64,000 nucleotides of DNA from Streptomyces flavidovirens DSM 40150 (GTDB taxonomy: Bacteria > Actinomycetota > Actinomycetes > Streptomycetales > Streptomycetaceae). The notes below the pieces were generated by a model that saw only the letters and a list, made by a program, of their open reading frames with translations, was not told where the DNA came from and made no database searches. This document shows positions 53,459-62,874 of this stretch, one piece after another. How positions within the stretch are numbered: position 1 is the stretch's first letter; each line of letters begins with the position of its first letter. Location: contig NZ_AUBE01000023.1 in assembly GCF_000429085.1 (NCBI RefSeq), positions 39,148-103,147 of the forward strand. The letters run 5' to 3'. The translations under genes were made by a program, and so were the position numbers.

Positions 53459-53698
53459 GGCGGGGACCTCCAGGCGGGCGGGACGACAACAGACCAACCA
53501 CACTAACGGGGCATCCCGCCCGACCCGGCGCTGTGTTCGAGGGAGAGACAAGGCTCACCAGGGCATGAAGGCCGTGTGGTCGAAAACACTCCCAGCCCGT
53601 TACCCGGACGTGGTGGCGTTTCGACCAGGCATGAGGGGAGACTGAGAGCAGATCGTCCCGGCGCGAGCCACGCGCCGCCGGCGTTATAGGAGGCATCC

Positions 53699-54235
53699 GT
53701 GCCGCATGTCCTGGTCCTCAACGCGTCGTACGAGCCGCTCGGCGTCGTACCGCTCCGCCGCGCGCTCGTCCTCGTCCTGGAGAACAAGGCTCTCTGCCTC
53801 GAGGAATCCGGCGCCTTCATGCACAGCGCGACCCGGGCGGTTCCCGCGCCCAGCGTTGTGCGGCTGAAACGGTTCGTACGGGTCCCCTACCGGGGGCCTG
53901 TTCCTCTCACCCGCCGTGCACTCTTCGCCAGGGACGGCGGGCGCTGCATGTACTGCGGTGGCGTCGCAACCAGCGTCGACCATGTCGTACCGCGCAGCCG
54001 GGGCGGCCAGCACGCCTGGGAGAACGTGGTGGCGGCGTGCCGGCGCTGCAACCACGTCAAGGCCGACCGGCACCTCATGGAGCTCGGCTGGCGGCTGCGT
54101 CATCAGCCCGCGCCGCCGTCAGGTCTTGCCTGGCGGATCATTGGGACCGGGCATCGGGATCCGCGCTGGCTGCCGTACTTGCAGCCGTTCGGCGCGGATG
54201 ACGCGCTGGCCCGGATCGACGGCATCTCCGCCTGA
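53699..54235 (+). CDS. HNH endonuclease
   Basis: 178 residues, GTG start after TAGGAGGC. CMYCGGVATSVDHVVPRSRGGQHAWENVVAACRRCNHVKADR has the HNH active site (the His in DHVVP, the Asn in WENVV) and two CxxC zinc pairs. The N-terminal 75 residues are the extra strand-rich part seen in widely conserved actinobacterial HNH proteins. It is chromosomal and not part of either element. Natural target unknown. Confidence 0.88.
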   Translation: MPHVLVLNASYEPLGVVPLRRALVLVLENKALCLEESGAFMHSATRAVPAPSVVRLKRFVRVPYRGPVPLTRRALFARDGGRCMYCGGVATSVDHVVPRSRGGQHAWENVVAACRRCNHVKADRHLMELGWRLRHQPAPPSGLAWRIIGTGHRDPRWLPYLQPFGADDALARIDGISA

Positions 54236-54293
54236 GGCCCGGCCCTGGTCGTCTCCCGTGGGGCGGGGCGACCCGGCTCGCCTGCGGCGGGCA

Positions 54294-54718
54294 TTCCCCA
54301 ACCCGCCCCTCCCCGAACCCGGGGCTCCGCCCCAGACCCCGCTCCTCAAACGCCGGAGGGGCTGGAGGGTGCCGGCAGGGCGAGATGCGCGGCCGGGGCC
54401 GCCAAAGCGGCCCGCCTTGCGGCGAGGGTCCGGCCCGTTCGGGGGCGACGGTCCGGCCTGGCGGCGACGGTCCGGCCCGTCCTCGGGGCAACGGTCGGGC
54501 CCGCCCTGGCGGCAACGGTCCGGCCCGCTTGGCGGCCACGATCGGGCTCGCCCAGGGACACGATCCGGCGTCCTCGCGGCAACCTCAGCCCGCGCTGGGG
54601 CAAATCCAGCCGTCCGGCGTTCGAGGACAACGCCCGGAGGGCGTCCGGGGGGCTGGGGCTTGCAGCCCACGCGGCGGAGCCGCACAGGTCACAGCCGGGA
54701 AGGGGCGGGGTGGGGAAA
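54294..54718. repeat. Intergenic inverted repeat element, copy B, with tandem filling
   Basis: The outer arms match copy A at 45391-45600, and the inner CTCAAACGCCGG and CCGTCCGGCGTTCGAGGA are again inverted. Between them lie about 200 bases of degenerate tandem units such as GGCGACGGTCCGGCCCG and GGCAACGGTCCGGCCCG (54420-54560). No gene is seen in the 510 bases between the HNH and GH84 genes; the element probably ends both transcripts. Confidence 0.75.
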
Positions 54719-54746
54719 GGCCCCGCAGGGACGCAACCAGCCCGCG

Positions 54747-57746
54747 CTAGTCCGCGCCCTCCGCCACCGCGTACGCCTCCACGCCGAACAGCGAGTAGCC
54801 GAACGGCAGCGCCCGCTCATCGCACTGCACCCGCACGAACCGCGCGTTCTCCGCGTCCATCCGCACCGTCTCGCGGCCGCCCTGCCCGTCCCTGACCGTC
54901 GCCGCCGTGCGCCAGGTGCGGCCGTCCTCGGACACCTGGACGCGGTACTTCTTCGCGTACGCCTCCTGCCAGTGCAGGACGACCTGCCCGAGCCGCACCG
55001 GCCCCGCCAGCTCCGCCTGCCACCACGCCGAGGGGCCCATGGGCGAGGTCCACCGGCTCGCCGGGTCGCCGTCGGCGGCGTTCGGTGCCGGGAAGTCGGC
55101 GGTCTCGTCGCCGGACGAGGACACCTTCACGCCCTCACCCCGCACGAGATCGGGTCCGGCCGTACGCGGAAACGCACGCACCGTAAGGACCCTGTTCTCC
55201 CCGTCGAAGGACACCGGCACCTTGTACTCGCCCGCCGGCACCGCCTTGTCGACCCGGACATCGAGCGGCACGGCGGTGGACGCGCCACGCGGCACCGTCG
55301 TCGCCTGCGGGGCCCGCACCTCGATGCCCTTCGGCGCCTCGGCCGTCAGCCGGCCGCGCACCTCGCCCGGCCGCTGCCCGGTCAGCCGTACCGTGACCCG
55401 CTCCGGCCTGGCCCCGCCGATCTCCGCGTCCGTCTCGCTGCGCTCCAGCCGCAGCCCCGCACGCGGCTCGTCCGCGAACCAGGGCACCAGGCGGTGCACC
55501 ACGGGAGCGCCGCCGTCACCGTCCGCGTCCCACCTCAGCCGTACGGCGTCGACACGCGCACCCTTCGCCTCCGTCTGCGTCCAGCCGCTGCCCGACAGCG
55601 TGCCGACACGCCGCCAGCCCTCGCCCACGACATGCGCCTCGACGGCCGCGCCCTCGCCCGTACCCGGCTCGGTCATGGCGGTCAGCGCCTCGACGGGCCG
55701 CGCCCTGTCGAGCCGCACGGTGTACGCACCCAAGCCCTCCGACACGCGGCCCGCCTCGCGGTCCGCGCCGGTCCAGGCGTCCGCCGCCTCGACGGCCTTC
55801 GCCAGGAACGGGTCGAGCACCCCCTTGCCGACGGTGACCCGGCTCGCCTTCAGGGAGCCGCGCAGCGCGTCCAGGTCGAGCGAGGCGCGCCAGGCGGCCG
55901 GGCCGTCGCCCCGCGCCTGCGCCTGGAGCAGGTCGACGGACAGCTCGCCGGCCCTCCCGTACCGCGCCAGCTGCTCGGTCCACGGCCGTACCTCGTCGTC
56001 AAAGGCTCCGCCCGCCGGCCCCTGGAGCCGCAGCGGGGCCTCGCGCATCACCGTGAAGGCGTCCCGCAGCTTCTTCGCCGCCGCGTCCCGCACGCCCTGG
56101 TCGGCAGACGTACGCGCACTCCAGAAGCCGTCGATGAGCGGCCGCAGATACGCCGACTCCTCGCCGCCCAGCACGGACGACGCGGCGTTGCCCGCCAGCG
56201 CCCGCATCGCCGCGCGGGCCGCCGCGTCACCACCGGCCAGGTCGTCCATCGCGGCCTGCCAGGACTCCTGCGACTGATAACCGCGCGGGTTCCAGGCGTA
56301 GTCGGCGGCCGTGAACAGCGGGATGCGGGAGGCGGACGGCTGCTCCATGGCGTTGGCGAGGAGGGCGGCCGAGCCGGACGCGACGGCGGGCTCCCGGCCC
56401 GTGTAGGGGCCGAGGAAGACGCGGTCCTGCGCGTAGTCGTTGACCGGGTAGTTGTCCATGGTGACCAGCGGATGCGCGAACGCGTTGCGCGCACCGGCCA
56501 GTTCACGCCCGGTGATCGTCCTGGGTACGACGCCGACGCCCGTCCAGGCGACGTGCACCCCGCCGTCCAGGTGGGCGGCGAGCGCCTGCCGGTAGTCGGT
56601 GTCGCCCTCCTGGTAGAACTCCGTCGGCATCACGGACAGCGGCTCGGACCCCGGGTGCCGCTCCGCCAGGTGCCGCGCCACCGCGTTGGCCACACGCGCG
56701 TGCGCCTTCGCCGCCGCCTCCGGGCCCGAGCCGAAGGTGTCCGCGTCCGCGCCGCAGTGCCACTCGCTGTAGCTGACGTCCTGGAACTGGAGCTGGAAGG
56801 AACGCACGCCGAGCGCCCACATCGCGTCGAACTTGCGGTTCAGCGCCTTGATGTCGTCGTCGGACGACATACACATCGCCTGCCCCGGTGCCACCGCCCA
56901 GCCGAGCGTCACATGGCTGCTGCGGGCCCGCTCCGCGAGCGCCCGGAAGTCGGCGCGCTGGTCCGCCGGGTACGGGTCGCGCCAGCGGGCCTGGCGGTAC
57001 GGGTCGTCGCCGGGGGCGTAGAGGTATCGGTTCTGCTTGGTACGGGCCATGAAATCGACCTGGGCGAGCCGCTGTTCGCGGGTCCACGGCTGCCCGTAGA
57101 AGCCCTCGGTCATGCCGCGTACGGCCGTCCCCGGCCAGTCGCGGACGGTGGCCCCCGCGATCTGCTTGCCGCCGCCGCCATCGCCGGAGGCCGTCACCAG
57201 TTGACGCAGGGTCTGCGCGGCGTGGAACAGGCCGTCGTCACCGACACCGTCGAGCGCGACCGTGTCCCGCCCGTCGACGCTGCCGACGGCTATCCGGTAA
57301 CCCCCGGACGGCAGATCGGCGCGTTCGGGCGCGCGCAGGGCGCGCAGCGCGTCGTGCGCGCCGGTGCCTCCCGCCCGTACGACCAGGCCACGCGCGGGCA
57401 GCGGCTCATCGGGCCGCACGCGGTAAAGGGTCTGCACGCCCGCGTCGCGCAGTACGTCTCCGAGAGCCTTCAGGGCGTACGGATCAGTGCCCGCCTCCGC
57501 GACGAGCACCGCTTCCCCGCCGACCCGCACCGGCTGCCCGGCCGCCCTTATGGTCTGCGGCCGCGGCCATACGGCGGGCAGGGTCGCGGCGTCGCTCTCG
57601 CGGTCCGGCTTCGTGGCCCCGGCGGCGCCCGGGTCGGGGTCGGAGGGGGCGGCGAACGCTCCGTGCGAACCGCCGAGCAACCCACCCATCACGGCGACCG
57701 CGACCGCGGTCGCGCCCCTCGCGCCTCTCCTGCGCCCCAACTGCAC
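54747..57746 (-). CDS. Secreted GH84-type beta-N-acetylglucosaminidase
   Basis: 999 residues from GTG 57746 (GAGGAGAC upstream). Signal peptide about 1-33, then an NAGidase N-terminal domain (WPRPQTIRAAG) and the GH84 barrel from GMTEGFYGQPWTREQRLAQVDFMA. LQFQDVSYSEW aligns with the FDD catalytic pair of GH84 enzymes, with Gln at the first Asp; PTEF, WTGVGVV and FTAADYAWNP are otherwise typical. A helical bundle, a NEW3-like beta domain (VTVRLTGQRPGEVRG) and a C-terminal F5/8-type CBM32 (ASRWTSPMG, VQVSEDGRTWR) follow. It likely acts on GlcNAc-containing polymers outside the cell, if active. Confidence 0.85.
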   Translation of the reverse strand: MQLGRRRGARGATAVAVAVMGGLLGGSHGAFAAPSDPDPGAAGATKPDRESDAATLPAVWPRPQTIRAAGQPVRVGGEAVLVAEAGTDPYALKALGDVLRDAGVQTLYRVRPDEPLPARGLVVRAGGTGAHDALRALRAPERADLPSGGYRIAVGSVDGRDTVALDGVGDDGLFHAAQTLRQLVTASGDGGGGKQIAGATVRDWPGTAVRGMTEGFYGQPWTREQRLAQVDFMARTKQNRYLYAPGDDPYRQARWRDPYPADQRADFRALAERARSSHVTLGWAVAPGQAMCMSSDDDIKALNRKFDAMWALGVRSFQLQFQDVSYSEWHCGADADTFGSGPEAAAKAHARVANAVARHLAERHPGSEPLSVMPTEFYQEGDTDYRQALAAHLDGGVHVAWTGVGVVPRTITGRELAGARNAFAHPLVTMDNYPVNDYAQDRVFLGPYTGREPAVASGSAALLANAMEQPSASRIPLFTAADYAWNPRGYQSQESWQAAMDDLAGGDAAARAAMRALAGNAASSVLGGEESAYLRPLIDGFWSARTSADQGVRDAAAKKLRDAFTVMREAPLRLQGPAGGAFDDEVRPWTEQLARYGRAGELSVDLLQAQARGDGPAAWRASLDLDALRGSLKASRVTVGKGVLDPFLAKAVEAADAWTGADREAGRVSEGLGAYTVRLDRARPVEALTAMTEPGTGEGAAVEAHVVGEGWRRVGTLSGSGWTQTEAKGARVDAVRLRWDADGDGGAPVVHRLVPWFADEPRAGLRLERSETDAEIGGARPERVTVRLTGQRPGEVRGRLTAEAPKGIEVRAPQATTVPRGASTAVPLDVRVDKAVPAGEYKVPVSFDGENRVLTVRAFPRTAGPDLVRGEGVKVSSSGDETADFPAPNAADGDPASRWTSPMGPSAWWQAELAGPVRLGQVVLHWQEAYAKKYRVQVSEDGRTWRTAATVRDGQGGRETVRMDAENARFVRVQCDERALPFGYSLFGVEAYAVAEGAD

Positions 57747-57933
57747 GGCCGTCTCCTCAGTCGCGTCAGTCTTCTCCTGTGGGCCCCGAGCCCACCACCC
57801 GTCCGGCCGGGTGTCAATTTGGATACGGGGAACCTGGTGTGACGCGGGACACGTTGATGGAACGTATACGTCTGCGGCCGTGTCCATTGGGTAGGGCTGC
57901 TGTGTCCACTTAGCCCACCGTAGGGAGGCCCCT

Positions 57934-58194
57934 GTGGCCGCTGCACAGCTTCTCCTCTCCGCCCTGTCCAAACCCGTGCCGGCCCCCCGTGCCGACATCA
58001 CCGCCGCGTTCCCCTTCGACGACGCCGGATTCGCCGAGCCGCTGCTCACCTCCGAGCCGCCCCTGACCAGTGAGCCCCCGATGGCCGACGCCGCCCCGCT
58101 CACCAGTGAGCCCCCGATGGCCGACGCCGCCCCCCTGACCAGCGAACCGACCGCCCACGGCACAGCGTCGGGCGTGGAGCCCACGGGGGTCTAG
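57934..58194 (+). CDS. Small repeat protein preceding malQ
   Basis: 86 residues, GTG start with GGGAGG five bases upstream, ending in TAG directly followed by the malQ ATG. The middle consists of near-perfect 12-residue repeats (TSEPPMADAAPL twice, with partial copies on both sides) encoded by a 36-base tandem repeat. Acidic and Pro-rich, so probably unstructured; no signal peptide. A malQ-coupled small gene of unknown role. Confidence 0.6.
   Translation: MAAAQLLLSALSKPVPAPRADITAAFPFDDAGFAEPLLTSEPPLTSEPPMADAAPLTSEPPMADAAPLTSEPTAHGTASGVEPTGV
58066..58149 (+). repeat. 36-base tandem repeat in the small gene
   Basis: Two almost identical 36-base units (58066-58101 and 58102-58137) and a partial third. 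Length in whole codons keeps the frame, so copy number can vary without breaking the gene. Confidence 0.8.
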
Positions 58195-60522
58195 ATGGGC
58201 CTTGCCCGGCTCGCGGCCCTGCACGGCGTCGCCACGTCCTACCAGCCGTCGGCGCACCGCACGCTCCAGGTCCCCGACGAAACGGTGTTGGCCGTTCTGG
58301 CGGCCCTCGGCGTCGACGCGCGCACACCCGAGGCGGTGCGTACGGCCCTCGAAGCCCACGAGGCCGCCGCCGCCCGCCGTCTGCTGCCCGCCACGCTGGT
58401 GTCCTGGACGGGCCCGGCCGGCCCCCAGCCGCCCCCCGCCGTCGCCGGCCTGCCTCCGGGCACACGGCTGCGCGTCGAGACGGAGCAGGGGCCGGCGGTG
58501 GAGTGGCAAACCCCGGCCGCCGACCCGCCCGGGCCCACACCCGACGCGGCCCGGCCGCCCTCAGCCGCGTCCGCGAGCGCGGCGAGCGAGGGCAGCGTGG
58601 GCGGTGACGGCAACGTGTCTGGCCACAGCAGCGTGTTCGGCAACGGCAGCGCGTCCGGTGACGGCAGCGTGGGCAGCGACGCGGGCGTGGGCAGCGAAGG
58701 CTGGGACCAGCTCCCTCTCGGAGTGCACCGGCTGGGCGTGCGTACGCCGGAAGGGCAGGAGGACACCGCGACGCTCGTCGTCGCGCCCGCCCGTGTCCCG
58801 CAGCCCCCCGGCCGCACCTACGGTTTCATGGTCCAGCTCTACTCCCTCCTCTCCCGGCGCTCCTGGGGCATGGGCGACCTCGGTGACCTCGCCGAGCTGG
58901 CCGCCTGGTCCGGGCGCTCCCTCGGCGCCGGCTTCGTGCAGATCAACCCGCTGCACGCGGCCGTCCCCGGTACGCCTACCGACCCCTCCCCCTACCGCCC
59001 GTCCTCGCGCCGCTTCCCCGACCCCGTGCACCTGCGGGTCGAGGACGTTCCGGAGTACGCCCATGTCCCGCCGGCGGACCGTGCCCGTATCGACGACCTG
59101 CTCGACCGGGCCGCCACCCTGCGCGACGGCGTACTGAACAAGGGCGAGCTGATCGACCGCGACGCCGTGTGGCAGCTGAAGAAGCAGGCCCTGGAGCTCG
59201 TACGTCCGGTCCCGCTCGGCCCCGGCCGCCGCGCCGCGTACTGCGACTTCCTCGCCGAGCAGGGCACCGCCCTGGAGGACCACGCCACCTGGTGCGCGCT
59301 CGCCGAGGTGTACGGGCCCGACTGGCACACCTGGCCGTCCGCGCTGCGCGACGCCCCGCACTCCGCCGCCGTCGAGCGCGCCCGCAACGAGCTCTGCGAC
59401 CGTGTCGACCTGCACTGCTGGCTGGCCTGGCTCACCGACTGCCAGCTCGCCGCCGCCCAGAGCGCCGCCCGCGCGGCGGGCATGCCCGTCGGCATCGTCC
59501 ACGACCTGGCCGTCGGCGTGCACCCCGGCGGCGCCGACGCCTGGGCGCAGCAGGACGCGTACGCCCGCGGCATGTCGGTCGGCGCCCCGCCGGACGCCTT
59601 CAACGCCCTGGGCCAGGACTGGGGCCTGCCCCCGTGGCGCCCCGACGTCCTGGCAGCCGCCGGGTACGCCCCCTTCCGAGGCCTGCTGCGCGGGCTCCTG
59701 CGCAACGCGGGCGCCCTGCGCATCGACCACGTCATGGGACTGTTCCGGCTCTGGTGGATCCCGGAGGGCCTCGAACCCACGGCGGGGACGTACGTCCGCT
59801 ACGACGCCGAGGCGATGCTCGCCGTACTCGCCCTGGAGGCCCACCTTGCGGGCGCGAGCGTCATAGGGGAGGACCTGGGAACGGTCGAGCCGGGCGTGCG
59901 GGACGCGCTGGCCGAGCGCGGTGTGTCCGGTACGTCGGTGATGTGGTTCGAGCGCGACTGGACCGGTACGGGCCGGCCGCTGCCTCCGGAGAACTGGCGC
60001 GAGCACTGCCTGGCCACCGCCACCACCCACGACCTGCCGTCCACCGCTGCCCGCCTGACCGGCGAGCACGTCGCACTGCGCCACCGGCTCGGCCTGCTCA
60101 CCCGTCCGCTGGAGGAGGAGCGGGCCGAGGCGGCCGTGGAGGTGGCCGACTGGCTGTCGTACCTGGCCAGGCTCGGTCTGCTGCCGGAGGGTGTGGGCGA
60201 CGAGGAGGGCGAGATCCGCGCGGTGTACCGCTTCCTGCTGCGCACCCCGGCCCGGATGGTCGGCATCTGGCTGCCGGACGCGGTGGGCGACCGCCGACCG
60301 CAGAATCTGCCGGGCACCTGGGACCAGTACCCGAACTGGCGACTGCCGGTGGCGGACGCGGAAGGGCGGCCCGTAACCCTGGAGGAACTGGCCGCGTCGC
60401 CGCGGCTGCATGATCTGGTCGCCGCTTTCCGGACGCGTACGGCATCGACGGGGGCGGCGGCGGTGCCTGTGCCACCTGCTGGGCCGCCTCCTATGGCACC
60501 CCCGGGCGCGCGGCTCCCGTAG
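58195..60522 (+). CDS. malQ: 4-alpha-glucanotransferase MalQ
   Basis: 775 residues, GH77 family. A 200-residue N-terminal part has a Gly/Ser-rich insert near 125-165 (GSVGGDGNVSGHSS pattern). The catalytic barrel then shows SPYRPSSRRFPDPV, RIDHVMGLFRLWWIPEG (nucleophile Asp), IGEDLGTVEP (acid/base Glu) and TTHDLPS. It transfers glucan chains in maltodextrin and glycogen metabolism. It begins one codon after the small repeat gene. Confidence 0.93.
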   Translation: MGLARLAALHGVATSYQPSAHRTLQVPDETVLAVLAALGVDARTPEAVRTALEAHEAAAARRLLPATLVSWTGPAGPQPPPAVAGLPPGTRLRVETEQGPAVEWQTPAADPPGPTPDAARPPSAASASAASEGSVGGDGNVSGHSSVFGNGSASGDGSVGSDAGVGSEGWDQLPLGVHRLGVRTPEGQEDTATLVVAPARVPQPPGRTYGFMVQLYSLLSRRSWGMGDLGDLAELAAWSGRSLGAGFVQINPLHAAVPGTPTDPSPYRPSSRRFPDPVHLRVEDVPEYAHVPPADRARIDDLLDRAATLRDGVLNKGELIDRDAVWQLKKQALELVRPVPLGPGRRAAYCDFLAEQGTALEDHATWCALAEVYGPDWHTWPSALRDAPHSAAVERARNELCDRVDLHCWLAWLTDCQLAAAQSAARAAGMPVGIVHDLAVGVHPGGADAWAQQDAYARGMSVGAPPDAFNALGQDWGLPPWRPDVLAAAGYAPFRGLLRGLLRNAGALRIDHVMGLFRLWWIPEGLEPTAGTYVRYDAEAMLAVLALEAHLAGASVIGEDLGTVEPGVRDALAERGVSGTSVMWFERDWTGTGRPLPPENWREHCLATATTHDLPSTAARLTGEHVALRHRLGLLTRPLEEERAEAAVEVADWLSYLARLGLLPEGVGDEEGEIRAVYRFLLRTPARMVGIWLPDAVGDRRPQNLPGTWDQYPNWRLPVADAEGRPVTLEELAASPRLHDLVAAFRTRTASTGAAAVPVPPAGPPPMAPPGARLP

Positions 60523-60542
60523 GCGTTCGCTACGTTTGCACT

Positions 60543-60773
60543 GTGGACAAGAAGAATGCCCTGCGCGCCGGTGCCGTCGCGGCCGGTACGACGCTGATGA
60601 TGCTGCTCATGTCGTCCCCCGCGCTCGCGGCCATCCCCGACGACGGCGACGACCCGGGGCCCGGCCTGAGCGTGGCCGAGACGCTCGGTCTGTATGTCGT
60701 GGCTCCGATCGCGCTGTTCCTGGTGATCACGGGCCTCGTCATGGTGCTGGACAAGTCCAAGAAGCAGAGCTGA
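60543..60773 (+). CDS. Small membrane protein, 76 aa
   Basis: GTG start. A cleavable signal or first helix (AGAVAAGTTLMMLLMSSPALA) is followed by an acidic PDDGDDPGPG segment and a second helix (LYVVAPIALFLVITGLVMVL) with a basic end (DKSKKQS). It is conserved after malQ in Streptomyces as I recall. Function unknown. Confidence 0.75.
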   Translation: MDKKNALRAGAVAAGTTLMMLLMSSPALAAIPDDGDDPGPGLSVAETLGLYVVAPIALFLVITGLVMVLDKSKKQS

Positions 60774-60797
60774 CACCAACCCGTACACGTTTCTGAG

Positions 60798-60844
60798 GGC
60801 GCCTTCCCCGTACGCGAGTGATCGCGTACGGGGAAGGCGCCTTT
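60798..60844 (+). terminator. Intrinsic terminator after malQ operon
   Basis: Perfect 20-bp stem with loop GTGA (60798-60817 with 60822-60841) followed by TTT and AACTTTTC. One of the strongest hairpins in the window. Confidence 0.9.
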
Positions 60845-60955
60845 AACTTTTCGGATCTTTCGCCTCAGCTGAACGAATTCGTCGAAAAGATTCGATGGAC
60901 CTGATGGGTGCTGTGATGCGACGGTAAAAACCGCAACCAAGTGGGAGGGGATGGC

Positions 60956-61906
60956 ATGGCAGTGCGGGACCGCGTCCGTATCGGCAGCGAGCCGACAGGA
61001 GAGAGGACGAGGTCGGGGGAGGCCGGGAAGGCGGAGAAGGCGGCGGTCGTCGGTCTTGTCCTCGCCGCCGTCGCGACGGTCGTCTGGTCCGGCAGCTTCA
61101 TCACTTCCCGCGCCCTCCACGACTCCGTACCGCCCGTCCAGGCAGCCTTCTGGCGCTGGATCGTGGCCATCGTCGCCGTGGCCCCCTTCGCGGCCCGCGA
61201 GGTCTGGCGCCAACGGGCGGTGCTGCGCCGCCACATGGGCTTCGTGGCCCTGGCCTCGCTGCTCGGCGTAACCGTCTACAACACCCTCGTCAACCAGGCC
61301 GGGCTCTCCACCTCCGCGGGCAACATGGGCATGATCATGGCCGCCTCGCCGGTCCTGATGGCCCTCTACGAACGCCTGGGAGGCGCCCGCCTCGGCGCCC
61401 GCCGCACGGCCGGGATGCTGGTGGCCTGCGCCGGGGTGCTGCTGCTGGTCAGCAAGGGCTCGCCGGCCATGGACTTCGCGGCCGGAGACCTGTGGATGCT
61501 GGCGGCGGCGGTCTGCTTCGGCTCGTACAGCGCGCTGCTGCGCCGCAAGCCGGCCGGGATCGGCGGACTGGCTTTCCTCTTCAGTACGTTCGTGCTCGGC
61601 GCGCTGATGCTGTTGCCGGCGTACGCCGTCAGCCTGGCGCTCCAGGGCGGCTTCGAGCCGACGGTGGGTACGGTCGGCCCGCTGGTGTACGTGGGTGTCT
61701 TCTCCTCCGCGGTCGCCTTCTTCGCCTGGAACAAGGCGATCGCCCTGATCGGCGCGGCGAGGGCGGGCGTCATTTACTACCTCCAGCCGGTGTGTGTGGC
61801 CCTGCTCTCCCTCGCCCTGCTGGGTGAGGCGACGGGCCCGACGCAGCTCGTGTGCATGGCGCTGATCCTGGGCGGAGTGATGCTGGGGGCGGGCCGGGGA
61901 CGGTGA
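60956..61906 (+). CDS. EamA/DMT-family transporter
   Basis: 316 residues from ATG 60956 (GGAGGGG upstream). Ten hydrophobic helices in two repeats; the first begins VVGLVLAAVATVVWSGSFITSR and the second AGDLWMLAAAVCFGSYSALLRR, each an EamA domain. FFAWNKAIALIGAARAGVIYYLQPV is the usual end. Probably exports a metabolite or amino acid. A LysR gene follows in the same direction, a common pairing. Confidence 0.88.
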   Translation: MAVRDRVRIGSEPTGERTRSGEAGKAEKAAVVGLVLAAVATVVWSGSFITSRALHDSVPPVQAAFWRWIVAIVAVAPFAAREVWRQRAVLRRHMGFVALASLLGVTVYNTLVNQAGLSTSAGNMGMIMAASPVLMALYERLGGARLGARRTAGMLVACAGVLLLVSKGSPAMDFAAGDLWMLAAAVCFGSYSALLRRKPAGIGGLAFLFSTFVLGALMLLPAYAVSLALQGGFEPTVGTVGPLVYVGVFSSAVAFFAWNKAIALIGAARAGVIYYLQPVCVALLSLALLGEATGPTQLVCMALILGGVMLGAGRGR

Positions 61907-61947
61907 CGGGCCGTGGGGTGGCGGCGGGCCGGGATAGATTCCGTACC

Positions 61948-62856
61948 GTGATCGAGTGGGACATCAAGAAGCTGCGGATCCTGCGCACCCTGCGCGACCG
62001 GGGGACCGTGACCGCGACGGCCGAGGCGTTGATGATGACGCCGTCGGCCGTTTCGCAGCAGTTGTCCAACCTCGGCAAGCAGCTCGGAGTACCTCTGCTG
62101 GAGGCGCATGGGCGGCGGGTACGTCTGACGGACGCGGCCCATCTGGTGCTGCGGCACGCGGAGGCGGTCTTCGCGCAACTGGAGCAGGCGGACGCCGAGT
62201 TGACGGGCTATGTGCGCGGGGAGGCGGGAGAGGTGCGGGTCGGGGCGTTCTCGACGGCTGTGCCCGCGCTGGTGGTGCCGGCGGTGCAGCGGCTGCGTAC
62301 GACACATCCCGCGCTGGAGGTACGGGTGCGGGAGGCGGAGGCGGCGGAGGCGTACGAACTGCTGGCGGGCGGGGCGGTGGACCTGGCGCTGTCGCTGGCG
62401 GCGCACGCACCGACCGCCCGCGACCTCCAACTGGCCCGAGTCCCGCTGCTGGCGGACCCGCTGGACGTGGCGCTCCCAGCGGGGCACCCGCTGGCGGCGG
62501 CGCCGGGCCTGCGGCTGGCGGACCTCTCGGGCGAGCCGTGGATCTTCGGCGGGAGCGGGCCGTGGTCGGAGATCACGCGCCACGCGTGCGAGGCGGCGGG
62601 CTTCGTACCGGAGCAGGCGCACAGCGCCGCCGGCTGGACGGCGATCCTGGCCATGGTCGAGGCGGGGATGGGCGTGGCGCTGGTCCCGCGCATGGCGGCG
62701 GCGGAGCGGCGTACGGGGGTGGTGATGCGAGTGCTGAGCGCGGACCAGCCCCAGCGCCACGTGGTGGCGGCGGTACGCCGGGGTGCGGAGGCGGGCCCGG
62801 CGGTGGCCCGCGTCCTGTCGGCGCTGCGCGAGGTGGCGGGGGCACGGCGGGGGTGA
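61948..62856 (+). CDS. LysR-family regulator
   Basis: 302 residues from GTG 61948. LRILRTLRDRGTVTATAEALMMTPSAVSQQLSNLGKQLGVPLLEAHGRRVRLTDAA is the LysR winged helix. The effector domain starts near 90 (GEVRVGAFSTAVPALVVPAV). Probably controls the preceding EamA transporter gene, 41 bases upstream. Confidence 0.88.
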   Translation: MIEWDIKKLRILRTLRDRGTVTATAEALMMTPSAVSQQLSNLGKQLGVPLLEAHGRRVRLTDAAHLVLRHAEAVFAQLEQADAELTGYVRGEAGEVRVGAFSTAVPALVVPAVQRLRTTHPALEVRVREAEAAEAYELLAGGAVDLALSLAAHAPTARDLQLARVPLLADPLDVALPAGHPLAAAPGLRLADLSGEPWIFGGSGPWSEITRHACEAAGFVPEQAHSAAGWTAILAMVEAGMGVALVPRMAAAERRTGVVMRVLSADQPQRHVVAAVRRGAEAGPAVARVLSALREVAGARRG

Positions 62857-62874
62857 GGGGGGCGGGGGGAGCGC

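Noticed and set aside
54421..54560. Collagen-like or repeat protein gene in the tandem region
   Set aside because: Units are degenerate in length, break every frame, and sit inside an inverted-repeat element between two gene ends.
53916..57842. A 1308-codon plus-strand frame across the HNH gene and opposite the GH84 gene
   Set aside because: Shadow frame: low complexity, crosses an intergenic repeat, no recognisable domain, and the minus-strand GH84 enzyme is clearly the real gene.
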